Assembly (NCBI GenBank): GCA_963666875.2
Contig: CAXXPU010000019.1
Coordinates: 1-64,000 of the forward strand
From: G963662655 sp963666875
Lineage (GTDB): Bacteria > Cloacimonadota > Cloacimonadia > Cloacimonadales > JAIOQZ01
Direction: 5' to 3'
Length of the DNA: 64,000 bases
This document shows, one piece after another, positions 44,115-53,295 of the stretch (position 1 is the first letter of the stretch; every line of letters begins with the position of its first letter). The translations under genes and the position numbers were made by a program. Below the pieces are notes generated by a model. That model was given only the letters and a program-made list of their open reading frames with translations. It was not told the origin of the DNA and ran no database searches.

Positions 44115-45745
44115 ATGAGCGATGAAAGCACGAAACATATCCTGATTGTCGAGGACGACGATTCGATTCGCGAGATCATCTACGAGGTTCTCGACGCTCC
44201 GGAATATACCTTCGCGTTCGCGGGTAATGGCGAGGAAGGGCTTGTCGAATTCGACAAAAAACGACCGGACGTGATCATCCTCGATATGAACATGCCGCGC
44301 ATGGGCGGTCTGGAATTCCTTGAACGGATCGACCTGTCGAACAAGGACCCGTGGGCGGTCATCGTGATGACCCAGGCCGGGGACAACCAGACGCTCGAGA
44401 TATGTTACAAACGCGGCGTGGCGCACTTCCTGCACAAGCCGTTCGGCATCTACGAGCTGAAGATGGCGGTCGAAAACTCGCTCCGATTGAAAGACTACAC
44501 GAACCTGCTGGAGACCGCCGTCCAGGAACGAACCGCCGAAATCCGCTACCTGCAGGAATTCGGGCAACTGCTGACGACCATCTCGACCCAATCGCTCGGA
44601 ATCGAGGTGGAGGATCTGAAGCCCGACGTGGAGAGTTCGTTCGACAAGATCACGCACAAGATCGGCGCAAGTGAGATGCACACCGTGTTCTTCAACGACG
44701 ATATCATGAATCTCCTGCAGATCGAATCCTTCGAGAAAAAGATCCCATACGAGCGCAGGACGGCATTTCGTTCGTGGCTGCACGAAAGTTTCCTGAAGGA
44801 ATCGGTAATATTCTATCCGGATATCGCCAGAATCGAGAATCCCGATATCTCCGTTATTTTACAATATTGCGACTGTACGGGATTTATCGCGGTTCCGATG
44901 TTCTCAAAGTCCGACTTACAGGGATACATCGCTTTTCTGTTCAACAAACCAATCCAGCGCGAATGGCAGCATAGCTTTCCGCTCCTGCGGCTGATCGGAG
45001 ACCTCTATCTCAATCTCTCCGAAAGCATCAAATCGGATATCCACGTGAAAGAACTACTCGACATGAAGGAGTTCTTTATCGCGGCGATCAGCCACGAGCT
45101 GAGAACGCCGTTGACCGTCATCAGCGATGGCATGTCGCTTCTGATCGATCAGGATCTGGGCGAGATGAATCCGGAGCAGATCGAGATCGGAAGCCATATC
45201 CGGGAGAATGCGCAAAGGCTGAATGCCATCGTCACGCGCATCCTCGATTTCCGAAGCCTGGATTTGATTGCAGGTAAACTCGAGATGCAGCGCTACAGCA
45301 TCAACCAGATTATCAAGAATCTTCGCCCCGATATGGAGCAACTGCTGAATGGCAAGGACATCACACTCTATATGGATCTATCGTCGGAAGTAATACCGGT
45401 CGATTTGAACGCCGACTGGATCTCCAAGGCTGTGATGAATCTCTTCGAGAACGCCGCGAAATTCACCGACTCGGGATTCATCCGCGTTACCACGGAACGA
45501 TCGGGGACGGGATTACTGTTTCGATCGAGGATACTGGAAGCGGTATCGATGAGCATGAGATGAGTAGCTTGTTCCAGCAATTCCAGCAACTGGGTAAAAT
45601 GAACGAGCGTAAAACGGGCGGCATCGGTATCGGACTGGCGATGACAAGACAGATTATCCAGAAACACGGCGGTGAGATCTGGGTAGATAGCCAACTCGAC
45701 AAAGGCAGCACATTCTCGTTCCACCTGCCGGAAACCAGCCGGTAA
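44115..45745 (+). CDS. Receiver-histidine kinase (REC - HisKA - HATPase), frameshifted near its end
   Basis: A soluble two-component protein, about 543 residues after correction. An N-terminal receiver (HILIVEDDDSIRE, VIILDMNMPRMGG, HKPFG) and a GAF-like middle (about 150-305) precede a dimerisation domain with AAISHELRTPLTVISDGM. The catalytic domain has NLFENAAKF. Near 45515 one base is missing after GGGACGGGA (frame shifts by minus one). The ATPase motifs EDTGSGIDEHEM and IGIGLAMTRQII continue in another frame to 45745. As written, the kinase would end at 45563 without its last third of the ATPase domain. It closes the polysaccharide cluster, 11 bases after the adaptor gene. Confidence 0.82.
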
Positions 45746-45748
45746 ACC

Positions 45749-46822
45749 TCACTCGACCGGAAAGAAGAAACTCCCGCGGAACTCCAGTCCTCCCCCATCG
45801 AGATCCTCGTCTGTAAGTTCTATTATCCTCTGCAGAACGCGATTCTTCTCATCCGGAACCGGTCCGCCCGGCCATACCTGATGAGCCGAATGGATTTGAC
45901 CAGAGATCAACTTCCCCTCGCGATCCGTCTCCACCTCGATTATCGGAGCGAGACCGTTTACGCCCGACAGATTGAATCCGCCGTGCGTACAGAAATTGCC
46001 CAGGCTGTAGGCGATCAGGCGACCGTTATAGCATTCGATGGCGCGTGTGACATGCGGTCCATGCCCGAAGACGATATCGGCGCCGCAATCGACGTACCGG
46101 TGCGCCATTTCGTACATGTTCCCGCGTTTCTCATCCATGTAGATCTCCATCGCTTTGGGCAGATGCTGCGCCTCAGCGCCCTCCGCCCCGCCGTGGATGG
46201 ATACGATCACGATATCGCTGCGGCTGTCAAGGTTGCGTATCTCCTGCTCGATCTGGGCGGTGTTATGGAAGTTATTGCAACCCTTGTTGGGCGCGAGCGC
46301 GATGAAACCGTAGGTTACACCGTCCTTTTCGCACGTAACGCCGGCAGGTGTGAACAGGGAGCCGGAGTAGGTCAGTCCCTGGTATTCGAGGCATTTCATG
46401 GTGCTGTGGCGTCCTGCGTCCTCGCAATCACCCGCGTGGTTGTTCGCGATTGAAATCAAGTCGAATCCCCAAGCCTCCAGCCTTTCTCCAAGAACAGTCG
46501 GGATGCGGAAGGCGTATTTCTTACCCTTCTTCGTCGGAATTCCATCGCCAATGGAACCCTCGAGATTGCAGAAGGCGATGTCGGCGTTGCGGATGATTTC
46601 GAGCAGATCCGGATGAATGAGGTGGGCTCCGTTACCGGCGGGGAATTTCGATCGATCCGGGAAATCGCTGCCGGGCATCACGTCTCCGACGCCCACGATT
46701 CGCACGGTTTCGGGTAAAACGATTTCGAGCGTATCGGCTGCGACGTTGGTGGAATCGGGCGCTTGCGCCACAAGAACCGCGACGAGCGCCAACAGGATTA
46801 TGGATAGCGTGGTTGTTCTCAT
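45749..46822 (-). CDS. CapA-family protein (poly-gamma-glutamate/capsule-associated metallophosphatase fold)
   Basis: A 357-residue exported protein with a signal peptide (MRTTTLSIILLALVAVLVAQA). The PGA_cap domain is clear: VGVGDVMPGSDFP, FCNLEGSI, SIANNHAGD, VVIVSIHGGAE-like VIVSIHGG, and FGHGPHVTRAIECYNGRLIAYSLGNFC. CapA proteins take part in capsule polymer handling in some bacteria; the reaction is not settled. The ATG has GAGG upstream. The gene converges on the end of the polysaccharide-export cluster with a three-base gap, which leaves almost no room for a terminator. A link to that polymer is suggestive only. Confidence 0.85.
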   Translation of the reverse strand: MRTTTLSIILLALVAVLVAQAPDSTNVAADTLEIVLPETVRIVGVGDVMPGSDFPDRSKFPAGNGAHLIHPDLLEIIRNADIAFCNLEGSIGDGIPTKKGKKYAFRIPTVLGERLEAWGFDLISIANNHAGDCEDAGRHSTMKCLEYQGLTYSGSLFTPAGVTCEKDGVTYGFIALAPNKGCNNFHNTAQIEQEIRNLDSRSDIVIVSIHGGAEGAEAQHLPKAMEIYMDEKRGNMYEMAHRYVDCGADIVFGHGPHVTRAIECYNGRLIAYSLGNFCTHGGFNLSGVNGLAPIIEVETDREGKLISGQIHSAHQVWPGGPVPDEKNRVLQRIIELTDEDLDGGGLEFRGSFFFPVE

Positions 46823-46968
46823 TCTGTACCTCGAGACGAAGATATCGATACGAATCGCTTCCTGTCAAAGGAAATCCGGCGTTCCATGTTAAGTCTCTGT
46901 AAATGTATGGATTACCTCACTGAGTCACGAATGTACCGGAACGTCACAACTGCTTGAAAAGAAATGTC

Positions 46969-46997
46969 TTGACACGAAACCCATTTTTGAAATTATT
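46969..46997 (+). promoter_or_regulatory. Probable promoter of the M23 peptidase gene
   Basis: TTGACA at 46969-46974, then AATTAT or ATTATT about 16-17 bases on, and the start codon 37 bases later. The -35 and its next five bases (TTGACACGAAA) also occur at 34400. Confidence 0.45.
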
Positions 46998-47033
46998 GCG
47001 TCAATTGGTGAAAAATAGATTGTAAGGACGCTT

Positions 47034-47972
47034 ATGCTTATAAAGCGAAAGATGCATTTTCATATTGAACGAACGGACTCCGATACGGTATTCAATTTCA
47101 GTCTGCCGACCGGTTTCCTCAATTTCGCGCTCTATTCAGGTATCATCCTGCTTATCGCCTTAATCACAGGTGGCGCTTTCCATATACATCATATCAAGCA
47201 ACTGATTCAACACAAGAATCTGACGAATCAATACGACGCTTACACGGACGAATTACAGCAGCTTGCCACACAGGCAACCGACGCTCATCGGCAAATCGAT
47301 ATCCTGATCGCATGGGAAGACGATATCCGCAAGGACAATCAGCTCAAGTCGATCGACTCCGCCATCCGGAAGGTCGGTACCGGCGGTCTCCCCATCGTGA
47401 CAAAGGATGTCTTCACGAACAATCCCGACCAAAACGCCTATTTCAACGATGTCCAGAAGGATATCGAACAACTGAAGCGCATCTCCGCGTTCAACCGCGG
47501 GACACATAAAGAAGCAGTGGACGATATCCGCCTGAAAGACGATATCTTCCGCCACACTCCGACCATCTACCCGACGTTTGGCAAGATCACCACTCGCTTC
47601 GGCTATCGCACTCATCCCATTACCAAGAAGCGGGACTTCCATCGCGGTCTGGACATTGCGAACGACATCGGAACACCGATTTACGCCACAGCGGACGGCG
47701 TGGTGAAACGCGCGGTACGCCAGCGTTTGATCGGAAAGATGATCGAGATCAATCACGCGTACGGCTACAAAACAATCTACGGACACCTTGACGAATACCT
47801 GGTGAAGCCGGGCGACAAAGTGACCAAGGGCCAGATCATCGGATTGATGGGCAACACCGGACGCTCGACCGGCCCACACCTGCATTACGAAATCATCTAT
47901 TACGGCAAGGCTCGCAACCCTGTCTCATATCTTAATCGTTCCAAGGATAAAATCACGCTGAAGAATTCCTGA
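47034..47972 (+). CDS. M23-family (LytM-type) peptidoglycan endopeptidase, membrane anchored
   Basis: A 312-residue protein with a short cytoplasmic start, one helix (about 30-50, ALYSGIILLIALITGGAF), a coiled-coil stretch (about 55-90) and a C-terminal M23 domain. The domain starts at FGKITTRFGYRTHP; zinc ligands are visible in HRGLDIA (His near 203 and Asp) and in GPHLHYEI near the end. GKMIEINHAYGYKTIYGHLDEY and VTKGQIIGLMGNTGRSTGPH are typical. It should act in the periplasm on cell-wall cross-links, or as a non-hydrolytic regulator. AAGGA precedes the ATG. The small lipoprotein gene follows by 14 bases. Confidence 0.92.
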   Translation: MLIKRKMHFHIERTDSDTVFNFSLPTGFLNFALYSGIILLIALITGGAFHIHHIKQLIQHKNLTNQYDAYTDELQQLATQATDAHRQIDILIAWEDDIRKDNQLKSIDSAIRKVGTGGLPIVTKDVFTNNPDQNAYFNDVQKDIEQLKRISAFNRGTHKEAVDDIRLKDDIFRHTPTIYPTFGKITTRFGYRTHPITKKRDFHRGLDIANDIGTPIYATADGVVKRAVRQRLIGKMIEINHAYGYKTIYGHLDEYLVKPGDKVTKGQIIGLMGNTGRSTGPHLHYEIIYYGKARNPVSYLNRSKDKITLKNS

Positions 47973-47986
47973 TCGCGGAGGTTTTC

Positions 47987-48271
47987 ATGCGCATCCTGAT
48001 TTTGCTTCTCACGATTACTGTGTTCATGGCAAGCTGTGCTCCCGGACCCAATCCCGAGCAAAATACCGCAAATCCTGAAGGCAAGGTTGCCGGTTTCTGG
48101 CTCGGTCTGTGGCACGGATTCATCTTCCCGTTCACCTTCATCATCTCGCTTTTCAAATCCAGCGTCCACGTGTATGAAACACATAACAACGGCAACTGGT
48201 ACAACTTCGGCTATCTGGCCGGACTGATCATCATGTTCGGACAGAGCCGGCACGTGCGCAAGAAAGATTAG
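47987..48271 (+). CDS. Small lipoprotein with hydrophobic segments, unknown function
   Basis: A 94-residue protein. The lipobox is visible as F-M-A-S-C17, after a hydrophobic leader (MRILILLLTITVFMASC). The mature part has two hydrophobic stretches (FWLGLWHGFIFPFTFIISLF and FGYLAGLIIMFG) around a polar middle (VYETHNNGNWYN). GGAGG precedes the ATG. It probably shares the M23 transcript. Similar small lipoproteins occur next to envelope genes, but I do not recognise a named family. Confidence 0.75.
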   Translation: MRILILLLTITVFMASCAPGPNPEQNTANPEGKVAGFWLGLWHGFIFPFTFIISLFKSSVHVYETHNNGNWYNFGYLAGLIIMFGQSRHVRKKD

Positions 48272-48437
48272 CTGCCATTCCCGTGCGCTCGGGATAGATA
48301 TCCCCGCTTCGAACCGGTTTGTTATGGGAATTGCGGTGACAAACCCACCCGGCATCGACTCATCGGTTTTAAGTAATTTCATCAATCGACATCTTCAATC
48401 AGGTATAGGTATTCGCGTTTCGTCGTATCTGATCGAT

Positions 48438-48550
48438 TGTAGTACTCGACCTCCATTCGAGCCTTTTTATCACCCCTGTAGCGCTCGACCACCAGGCGAG
48501 CCTTTTTATCACACCTGTAGCGCTCGACCTCCGGGCGAGCCTTTTCTTTT
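48438..48550. repeat. Three tandem copies of a 39-base hairpin repeat
   Basis: Units start at 48438, 48477 and 48516 (the last incomplete). Each carries TGTAG(C/T)(G/A)CTCGACC...(G/T)CGAGCCTTTT, that is, a small stem (GCTCG...CGAGC) followed by T-rich sequence, so each may act as a weak terminator. A relative lies at 28095-28160. The 326-base gap here has no other gene. Confidence 0.7.
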
Positions 48551-48597
48551 GACAGATTCTGTGCGATAAACTGTTCTCGGATCGAGGAGTCATACGT

Positions 48598-49398
48598 ATG
48601 AAGATCACCGTCGAGAACGCGACATTCCAGCAATTTCTGGCGCTGAAGACCAACCGCAAGAAGCGCTCGAAGACCGGGTGGTTCCTGGTAGAGAGTGTAA
48701 AGGCAATCAACCTGGCGATCGAGAACGGCTGGGGCATCTACGCGATCATCGTTTGTAGCGGCGAGTTGTCGGATTGGGCACTGGGCACCATCGACAAGCT
48801 GCCGTCCGCCGAACTGTACGAGATGAGCGATCCCCTGCTGCGGCAGCTTAGCGACCGGGAGGAAATGCCCGAACTGATCCTGGTCGCGAAGACCAGAACG
48901 CTCAGGCTCAAAGACCTGAGTTTCAAAGCGAATCCATTCGTGGTCGTGCTGGACAGACCGGGCAATCCCGGGAATCTCGGCAGCATCATCCGCAGTTGCG
49001 ACGCGTTCGGAATCGACGCCATCGTCATCACCGGTCACGGCGCCGATATCTACGATCCGCAGACAATCCGCTCCAGCATCGGGACGATCTTCTCCATGCA
49101 AATCATCCACGCGGAATCGTTTCAAGTGATACACAAACTGAAATCGCTCATTCAGAGCATTCACAACGAGATACAGGTCGTCGGAACAAGCGCTCGCGGC
49201 GATATAGATATCTCGGCAATCGATTTCCGAAAGCCCACGATCCTCATCGTCGGAAACGAGACCTTCGGCATGAGCGAGAACTTCTCCGGGCTGTCCGATC
49301 TCATCGCAAAGATTCCGATTCAGGGGAGCGCCAGTTCGCTCAATGTTGCCTGCGCGACATCGATCGTTCTATACGAGGCTATCCGGCAACGCGGGTAA
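48598..49398 (+). CDS. TrmH/SpoU-family RNA 2'-O-methyltransferase
   Basis: A 266-residue SPOUT methyltransferase. The three family motifs are LDRPGNPGNLGSIIR near 122, ILIVGNETFGMS near 215 and SSLNVACATSIVLYEA near 245, which make the knotted SAM site. The N-terminal substrate-binding part (NRKKRSKTGWFLVESVKAI) is of the rRNA-methylase type. The exact target (23S rRNA G2251-like, or a tRNA) cannot be told. GAGGAG lies nine bases before the ATG, just after the tandem repeats. It ends convergently with the outer-membrane gene at 49411. Confidence 0.88.
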   Translation: MKITVENATFQQFLALKTNRKKRSKTGWFLVESVKAINLAIENGWGIYAIIVCSGELSDWALGTIDKLPSAELYEMSDPLLRQLSDREEMPELILVAKTRTLRLKDLSFKANPFVVVLDRPGNPGNLGSIIRSCDAFGIDAIVITGHGADIYDPQTIRSSIGTIFSMQIIHAESFQVIHKLKSLIQSIHNEIQVVGTSARGDIDISAIDFRKPTILIVGNETFGMSENFSGLSDLIAKIPIQGSASSLNVACATSIVLYEAIRQRG

Positions 49399-49410
49399 AC
49401 ACTTCGAGCA

Positions 49411-51207
49411 TCAGAAACCGAAACTGAATCCGATAGAGCTCTCCGAGCGCCGCTCGAAATCCGGGGCCTTTCGGCCGAAGGCAAGCTGGTAATAGACGTA
49501 GTTATTGCCTGCTTCCTTCTGTTTGGTCAGGTAGTCGTTCAAGAAGGGGATTCCCGTGCCGATTATCTTCAGTACTTCCTCCAGCTTCATGGCGTACTGG
49601 TAGGTGTAGTGCCAGTTTTGCGAGAGAGCGTTATCGGGCGGATCCCAGAAGTATGACCAGCACCAGGTTCCCTTCAGAATGCACAGCGGATGGAAGCTGA
49701 TCTCATATTTCGCGGTTCCGTCCAATCGACTCGGCGTGCCATCGTTTTCGTCGTCAAGGCCCGGCCCGAGATACTCGAACGCGAGATACACGGGGGTTCC
49801 GCCTCGGTAGTAACCCCAGTAATCCTGCACAAACATCGCAGGAATATCCGTCCATGGAATGATGGCCTTCAACGAAACATCGTAGGTGCGGTTGGTCGTT
49901 ATAGTCCCGTTGGTGAGGGAGTCCTCCATTGTCTCGAAGTCTAAACCTGCGTTCAAGGTAACATAATACGATTTTACTCGCGATTTACCAACATCACGCG
50001 TATAGAACCACCCCCCAGAAAGAGAGGCAGAAGATTGTGTTGTTACTCCCCTCACATCCGGTACGCGGAAAACGCCTTCGGAAGCTACCTCAATATTAAC
50101 CCCAAGGCTATGGACCCGATCATCGTCCGTAGCCCAGGATATAAGCTGACCGTCCCCCTTCAAATCGTATTCGACATCCCAGTTCATCGCTTCGTCAGTT
50201 GTGCGTTGGAACTTGAAATTGAAGTCCGACATCTTAAATGCAGTAACATTCAGTCGATTTACAGGCTTTGTTTTCTTATCCATGAAAACAAGATCGGTAC
50301 TCCTTTTCTTCAAGGAATCATAGCCGACAGTAAAATCCAAATATACGGTGTAAGGCTCTTCTTCCCATCGGTTAGTATTTTCCCATATATTACTCGGCAC
50401 TATCTTCTTCCCCTCCTTTGTCTTCACATACCAGTTATCCTTGTCGTTGATAACTTCTTTGTACTTCCTATAGACCTTGGCTTCGAACTCCAAGATCAAG
50501 AAGCACGCTTGATCTTTTTCACCTTGGGAGAAGTTGAGCACCGGATCAGGTATTTCCAACGAATCCGCTACGACGCTTGTCTTCTTCTCTTCAGCCTTCG
50601 TTTCAGAACCATTCTCATAGATAAAAACAAGACATACATTGTCTTGCCCACCCGAATTGATTACGGCCACCTTTTTGATGCGGAGAGTGTCTTTCGAAGA
50701 TGTAACCAGACACCAATTTTTCGAATCGAGAATCCGATCTTTGTATTTTGTTAGCACGCTGTCCTGATATGTGAAAATCATCCTGCAAGGATTCATGACA
50801 GAACTATAGGTATATCGATAGCATGGATTTACAATTACCAATGGTTTTTCCATTGAAAGGCTGGTCTCCTTTTTTTGCGCACTCTTTGAAACTTCGAATT
50901 GATTCGACAAGAGGTAAACTTTATCGTTACCTTCGGTTTCAGATTCGCTGATCACAATCGCTTCGGTGATCCGAAGCGTATCACCCGAAGCAGAAACCAG
51001 ACACCAGTTTTTCGAATCGAGTATCTGATCTTTGTATTTGCCTAGGATACTATCGTTGGCTGAAAATTCGATCTTTACAATCTCTGTCTCCAGAATTTCC
51101 GAGCAAACGCATCGCAGTATCGATACTTCATCTTGTTCATCTTCAGCATAACCAGCACACAGTACAGCAAGGAAAATCAGAAGAAAAAGAAGATAATTCG
51201 CTCTCAT
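49411..51207 (-). CDS. Secreted outer-membrane-type protein with three N-terminal repeats, unknown
   Basis: A 598-residue exported protein. The signal peptide is MRANYLLFLLIFLAVLCAGYA. Three related segments follow at about 45-105, 142-200 and 236-300; the best-kept core is KYKD(Q/R)ILDSKNWCLV, with a KYKEVINDKDNWYV variant in the third. The rest has long aromatic strands (GGWFYTRDVGKSRVKSYYVTLNAGLDF; WHYTYQYAMKLEEV) and ends SIGFSFGF, a barrel-closing pattern. No family is recognised. It is A+T-richer than the surrounding housekeeping genes. AAGGAGG precedes the ATG, and it follows the small Cys-rich gene by nine bases on the same strand. Confidence 0.75.
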   Translation of the reverse strand: MRANYLLFLLIFLAVLCAGYAEDEQDEVSILRCVCSEILETEIVKIEFSANDSILGKYKDQILDSKNWCLVSASGDTLRITEAIVISESETEGNDKVYLLSNQFEVSKSAQKKETSLSMEKPLVIVNPCYRYTYSSVMNPCRMIFTYQDSVLTKYKDRILDSKNWCLVTSSKDTLRIKKVAVINSGGQDNVCLVFIYENGSETKAEEKKTSVVADSLEIPDPVLNFSQGEKDQACFLILEFEAKVYRKYKEVINDKDNWYVKTKEGKKIVPSNIWENTNRWEEEPYTVYLDFTVGYDSLKKRSTDLVFMDKKTKPVNRLNVTAFKMSDFNFKFQRTTDEAMNWDVEYDLKGDGQLISWATDDDRVHSLGVNIEVASEGVFRVPDVRGVTTQSSASLSGGWFYTRDVGKSRVKSYYVTLNAGLDFETMEDSLTNGTITTNRTYDVSLKAIIPWTDIPAMFVQDYWGYYRGGTPVYLAFEYLGPGLDDENDGTPSRLDGTAKYEISFHPLCILKGTWCWSYFWDPPDNALSQNWHYTYQYAMKLEEVLKIIGTGIPFLNDYLTKQKEAGNNYVYYQLAFGRKAPDFERRSESSIGFSFGF

Positions 51208-51216
51208 CGTTCCTCC

Positions 51217-51543
51217 TTACGAACCGATACTTCTGAAGCTGTGCCTCAGCCAATAGCAGAGGTCTTTGAAGGTTGTCTCACCCGTTATTCGCGGTATTCT
51301 TATTTCTCCGTGGATATCTAATGTCCCATTACAATAATCCCGCCATAACCTTCTCAAACACACAACAAATTGCTCAGGTCGAATATTCTCATGGCTCGCA
51401 ACTTCGACATTCACTAATTTTGCACAGAATCCATTGCACGTAGGATTCTCGGGCATTTCAAGGTTGGTTGCACAATACACCACCGCCCTGAATAAATCAA
51501 GAAAGCACGGACGAAGACGACACTTGGTTCTCTGTGAACACAT
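51217..51543 (-). CDS. Cysteine-rich 108-residue protein, unknown function
   Basis: No family is recognised. The protein has nine cysteines (for example C2, C8, C13, C36, C40, C62, C70), no signal peptide and no membrane helix; RLRPCFLDLFRAVVYC and VVCLRRLWRDYC are amphipathic. It may bind metal. A strong AAAGGAGG ribosome-binding site sits before the ATG, so it is likely translated, and it lies nine bases before the repeat-containing outer-membrane gene on the same transcript. A+T-rich like that gene, so the pair may have arrived together. Confidence 0.65.
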   Translation of the reverse strand: MCSQRTKCRLRPCFLDLFRAVVYCATNLEMPENPTCNGFCAKLVNVEVASHENIRPEQFVVCLRRLWRDYCNGTLDIHGEIRIPRITGETTFKDLCYWLRHSFRSIGS

Positions 51544-51813
51544 AGTAACCTCCTTTGTTTATAGACCGATCAAATGAACTCGATTCAGACATGTCAATTT
51601 CTTTGCATATTTATTTTTTCTAACTCACATTAAAGCGCTTTGCGCAAGCATTCTGTAGTTTTCCTGATTTCCCTGCTATTATACCGCCATATTTTAACCA
51701 GATTAATACACGGCTTTCCCGAGTAAATTCGCTGACTCGGGTCACCTATTGCCTGATTGCGCGTCATGCCATGCGTGCTTCGAATCAGAAATTTCCGAAA
51801 AAACAAGAATCCT
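51544..51813. other. Gene-free region between divergent transcripts
   Basis: A+T-rich gap between the cysteine-rich gene (minus) and rnfC (plus). I see no ORF, repeat or RNA structure apart from the rnf promoter that follows. Confidence 0.5.
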
Positions 51814-51842
51814 TTGACAAATCGCAGAGTGTCTTATATCTG
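51814..51842 (+). promoter_or_regulatory. Probable promoter of the rnf operon
   Basis: TTGACA at 51814-51819, then TATATC (51835-51840) after 15 bases or TATCTG (51837-51842) after 17. The rnfC start is about 112 bases further on, which leaves a sizeable leader. Confidence 0.5.
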
Positions 51843-51953
51843 GTACTTTATAATGATTTACGCGGAACCTCACCGGTAGATCGGTCATAAATATTTTCAC
51901 AACAATGTATTATCGGAATTCTACTTTTTCAGAAATGTTCTGCAGGAGTAAAT

Positions 51954-53279
51954 ATGGGATTGAAAACGTTTCCGGGCGGAGTTCATCCGCACGACAGCAA
52001 GGTATTTTCGAAAAACGCATCCATCGAGGAGCTTCCGATCCCGAAGAAAGTGGTCATACCGCTATCTCAGCACATCGGAGCGCCGGCGAAGCCGATCGTG
52101 AAGGTCGGTGACGAAGTAGTCACCGGGCAGCAGATCGCCGAGCCGGGTGGATTCGTCTCGATTCCCATGCATGCCTCGATCACGGGCAAAGTGACCAGGA
52201 TCGACAAGTTCCCGCACCCCACCGGAACCATGCAGATGGCAATCGAGATCACGGGCGCAGAGGAAGAGAAATGGATCGATCTGATCGACGACCGGAACTA
52301 TGCTTCGCTCACGCCTCAAGAAATCAAAGAGCGCATCGCCGCCGCGGGTATCTGCGGTATGGGCGGCGCCGGTTTCCCGACACATGTCAAGCTCTCTCCC
52401 CCGAAGGAGAACCCGATCGACACCGTGCTGATCAACGGCGTCGAGTGCGAACCCTTCCTCACCGCAGACTACCGTCTGATGCTCGAGCGTCCCGGCGACA
52501 TCGTCGAGGGCTTGAAGCTCTTCATGAAGGTCGTTGGCGCGAAACAGGGTATCATCGGGATCGAAGCGAACAAACCCGACGCAATCAAGATCATGCGCGA
52601 CGCGGTCAAGGGTGAGAAGAGCATCCGGGTCGATGGACTCAAGATCAAGTATCCGCAGGGCGCGGAGAAACAGCTCATTTACGCGGCAACGAGAAGAAAG
52701 GTTCCCAACAAGGGCGGCCTGCCCATGGCAGTGGGCGTGGTGGTCCAGAACGTCGGAACGGCCATCGCCGCGTACGAAGCGGTTCGCTACAAAAAACCGC
52801 TGATCGAACGAATCATCACCGTCTCCGGACGAATCGTCAACCAGCCGAAGAACATCAAGGCACGCGTCGGCACACAGTTCCAGGAGCTTCTGGACTATTG
52901 CGGCGGCGTGAAGGAAGAGATCGGCAAGATTATATCGGGCGGCCCGATGATGGGGATCGCGATCCCGAATCTCGAATCGCCCATGGGCAAGGGTAGCTCC
53001 GGACTTCTTCTGTTCGACAGGAAAGAAGCGAAGAAGGACGCGGAACACACCTGTCTGCGCTGCGGACGCTGCGTCGATATCTGCCCGTTGAACCTGATCC
53101 CGAGCATGATCGCCCGGAGTGTGAAATATTCCGACTGGGAAACCGCCGAGAAAGCCGGTGTGATGGATTGTATGAAGTGCGGAAGCTGCGCCTTCGTATG
53201 CCCGTCGCACATAAAGTTGATCCAGTGGATCGACATCGGCAAGGCGAAAATATTCGAACTTAGAAAAGCGAAAAAGTAG
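51954..53279 (+). CDS. rnfC: RnfC, NADH-binding subunit of the Rnf ferredoxin:NAD+ oxidoreductase
   Basis: A peripheral cytoplasmic subunit, 441 residues, carrying FMN, the NADH site and two 4Fe-4S clusters. The nucleotide/FMN region GICGMGGAGFPTHVKL and the NGVECEPFLTADYR segment are typical of RnfC. Clusters are CLRCGRCVDICP and CMKCGSCAFVCP near the C-terminus. AGGAG lies six bases before the ATG at 51954. First gene of rnfCDGEAB, the order of most anaerobes. The complex couples electron flow from ferredoxin (supplied by NifJ) to NAD+ with export of Na+ or H+; the ion cannot be told from sequence. Confidence 0.97.
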   Translation: MGLKTFPGGVHPHDSKVFSKNASIEELPIPKKVVIPLSQHIGAPAKPIVKVGDEVVTGQQIAEPGGFVSIPMHASITGKVTRIDKFPHPTGTMQMAIEITGAEEEKWIDLIDDRNYASLTPQEIKERIAAAGICGMGGAGFPTHVKLSPPKENPIDTVLINGVECEPFLTADYRLMLERPGDIVEGLKLFMKVVGAKQGIIGIEANKPDAIKIMRDAVKGEKSIRVDGLKIKYPQGAEKQLIYAATRRKVPNKGGLPMAVGVVVQNVGTAIAAYEAVRYKKPLIERIITVSGRIVNQPKNIKARVGTQFQELLDYCGGVKEEIGKIISGGPMMGIAIPNLESPMGKGSSGLLLFDRKEAKKDAEHTCLRCGRCVDICPLNLIPSMIARSVKYSDWETAEKAGVMDCMKCGSCAFVCPSHIKLIQWIDIGKAKIFELRKAKK

Positions 53280-53295
53280 AGACGCTGGAGGAAAT

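Noticed and set aside
48438..48550. CRISPR array or riboswitch
   Set aside because: Direct tandem copies without spacers; no aptamer pattern recognised.
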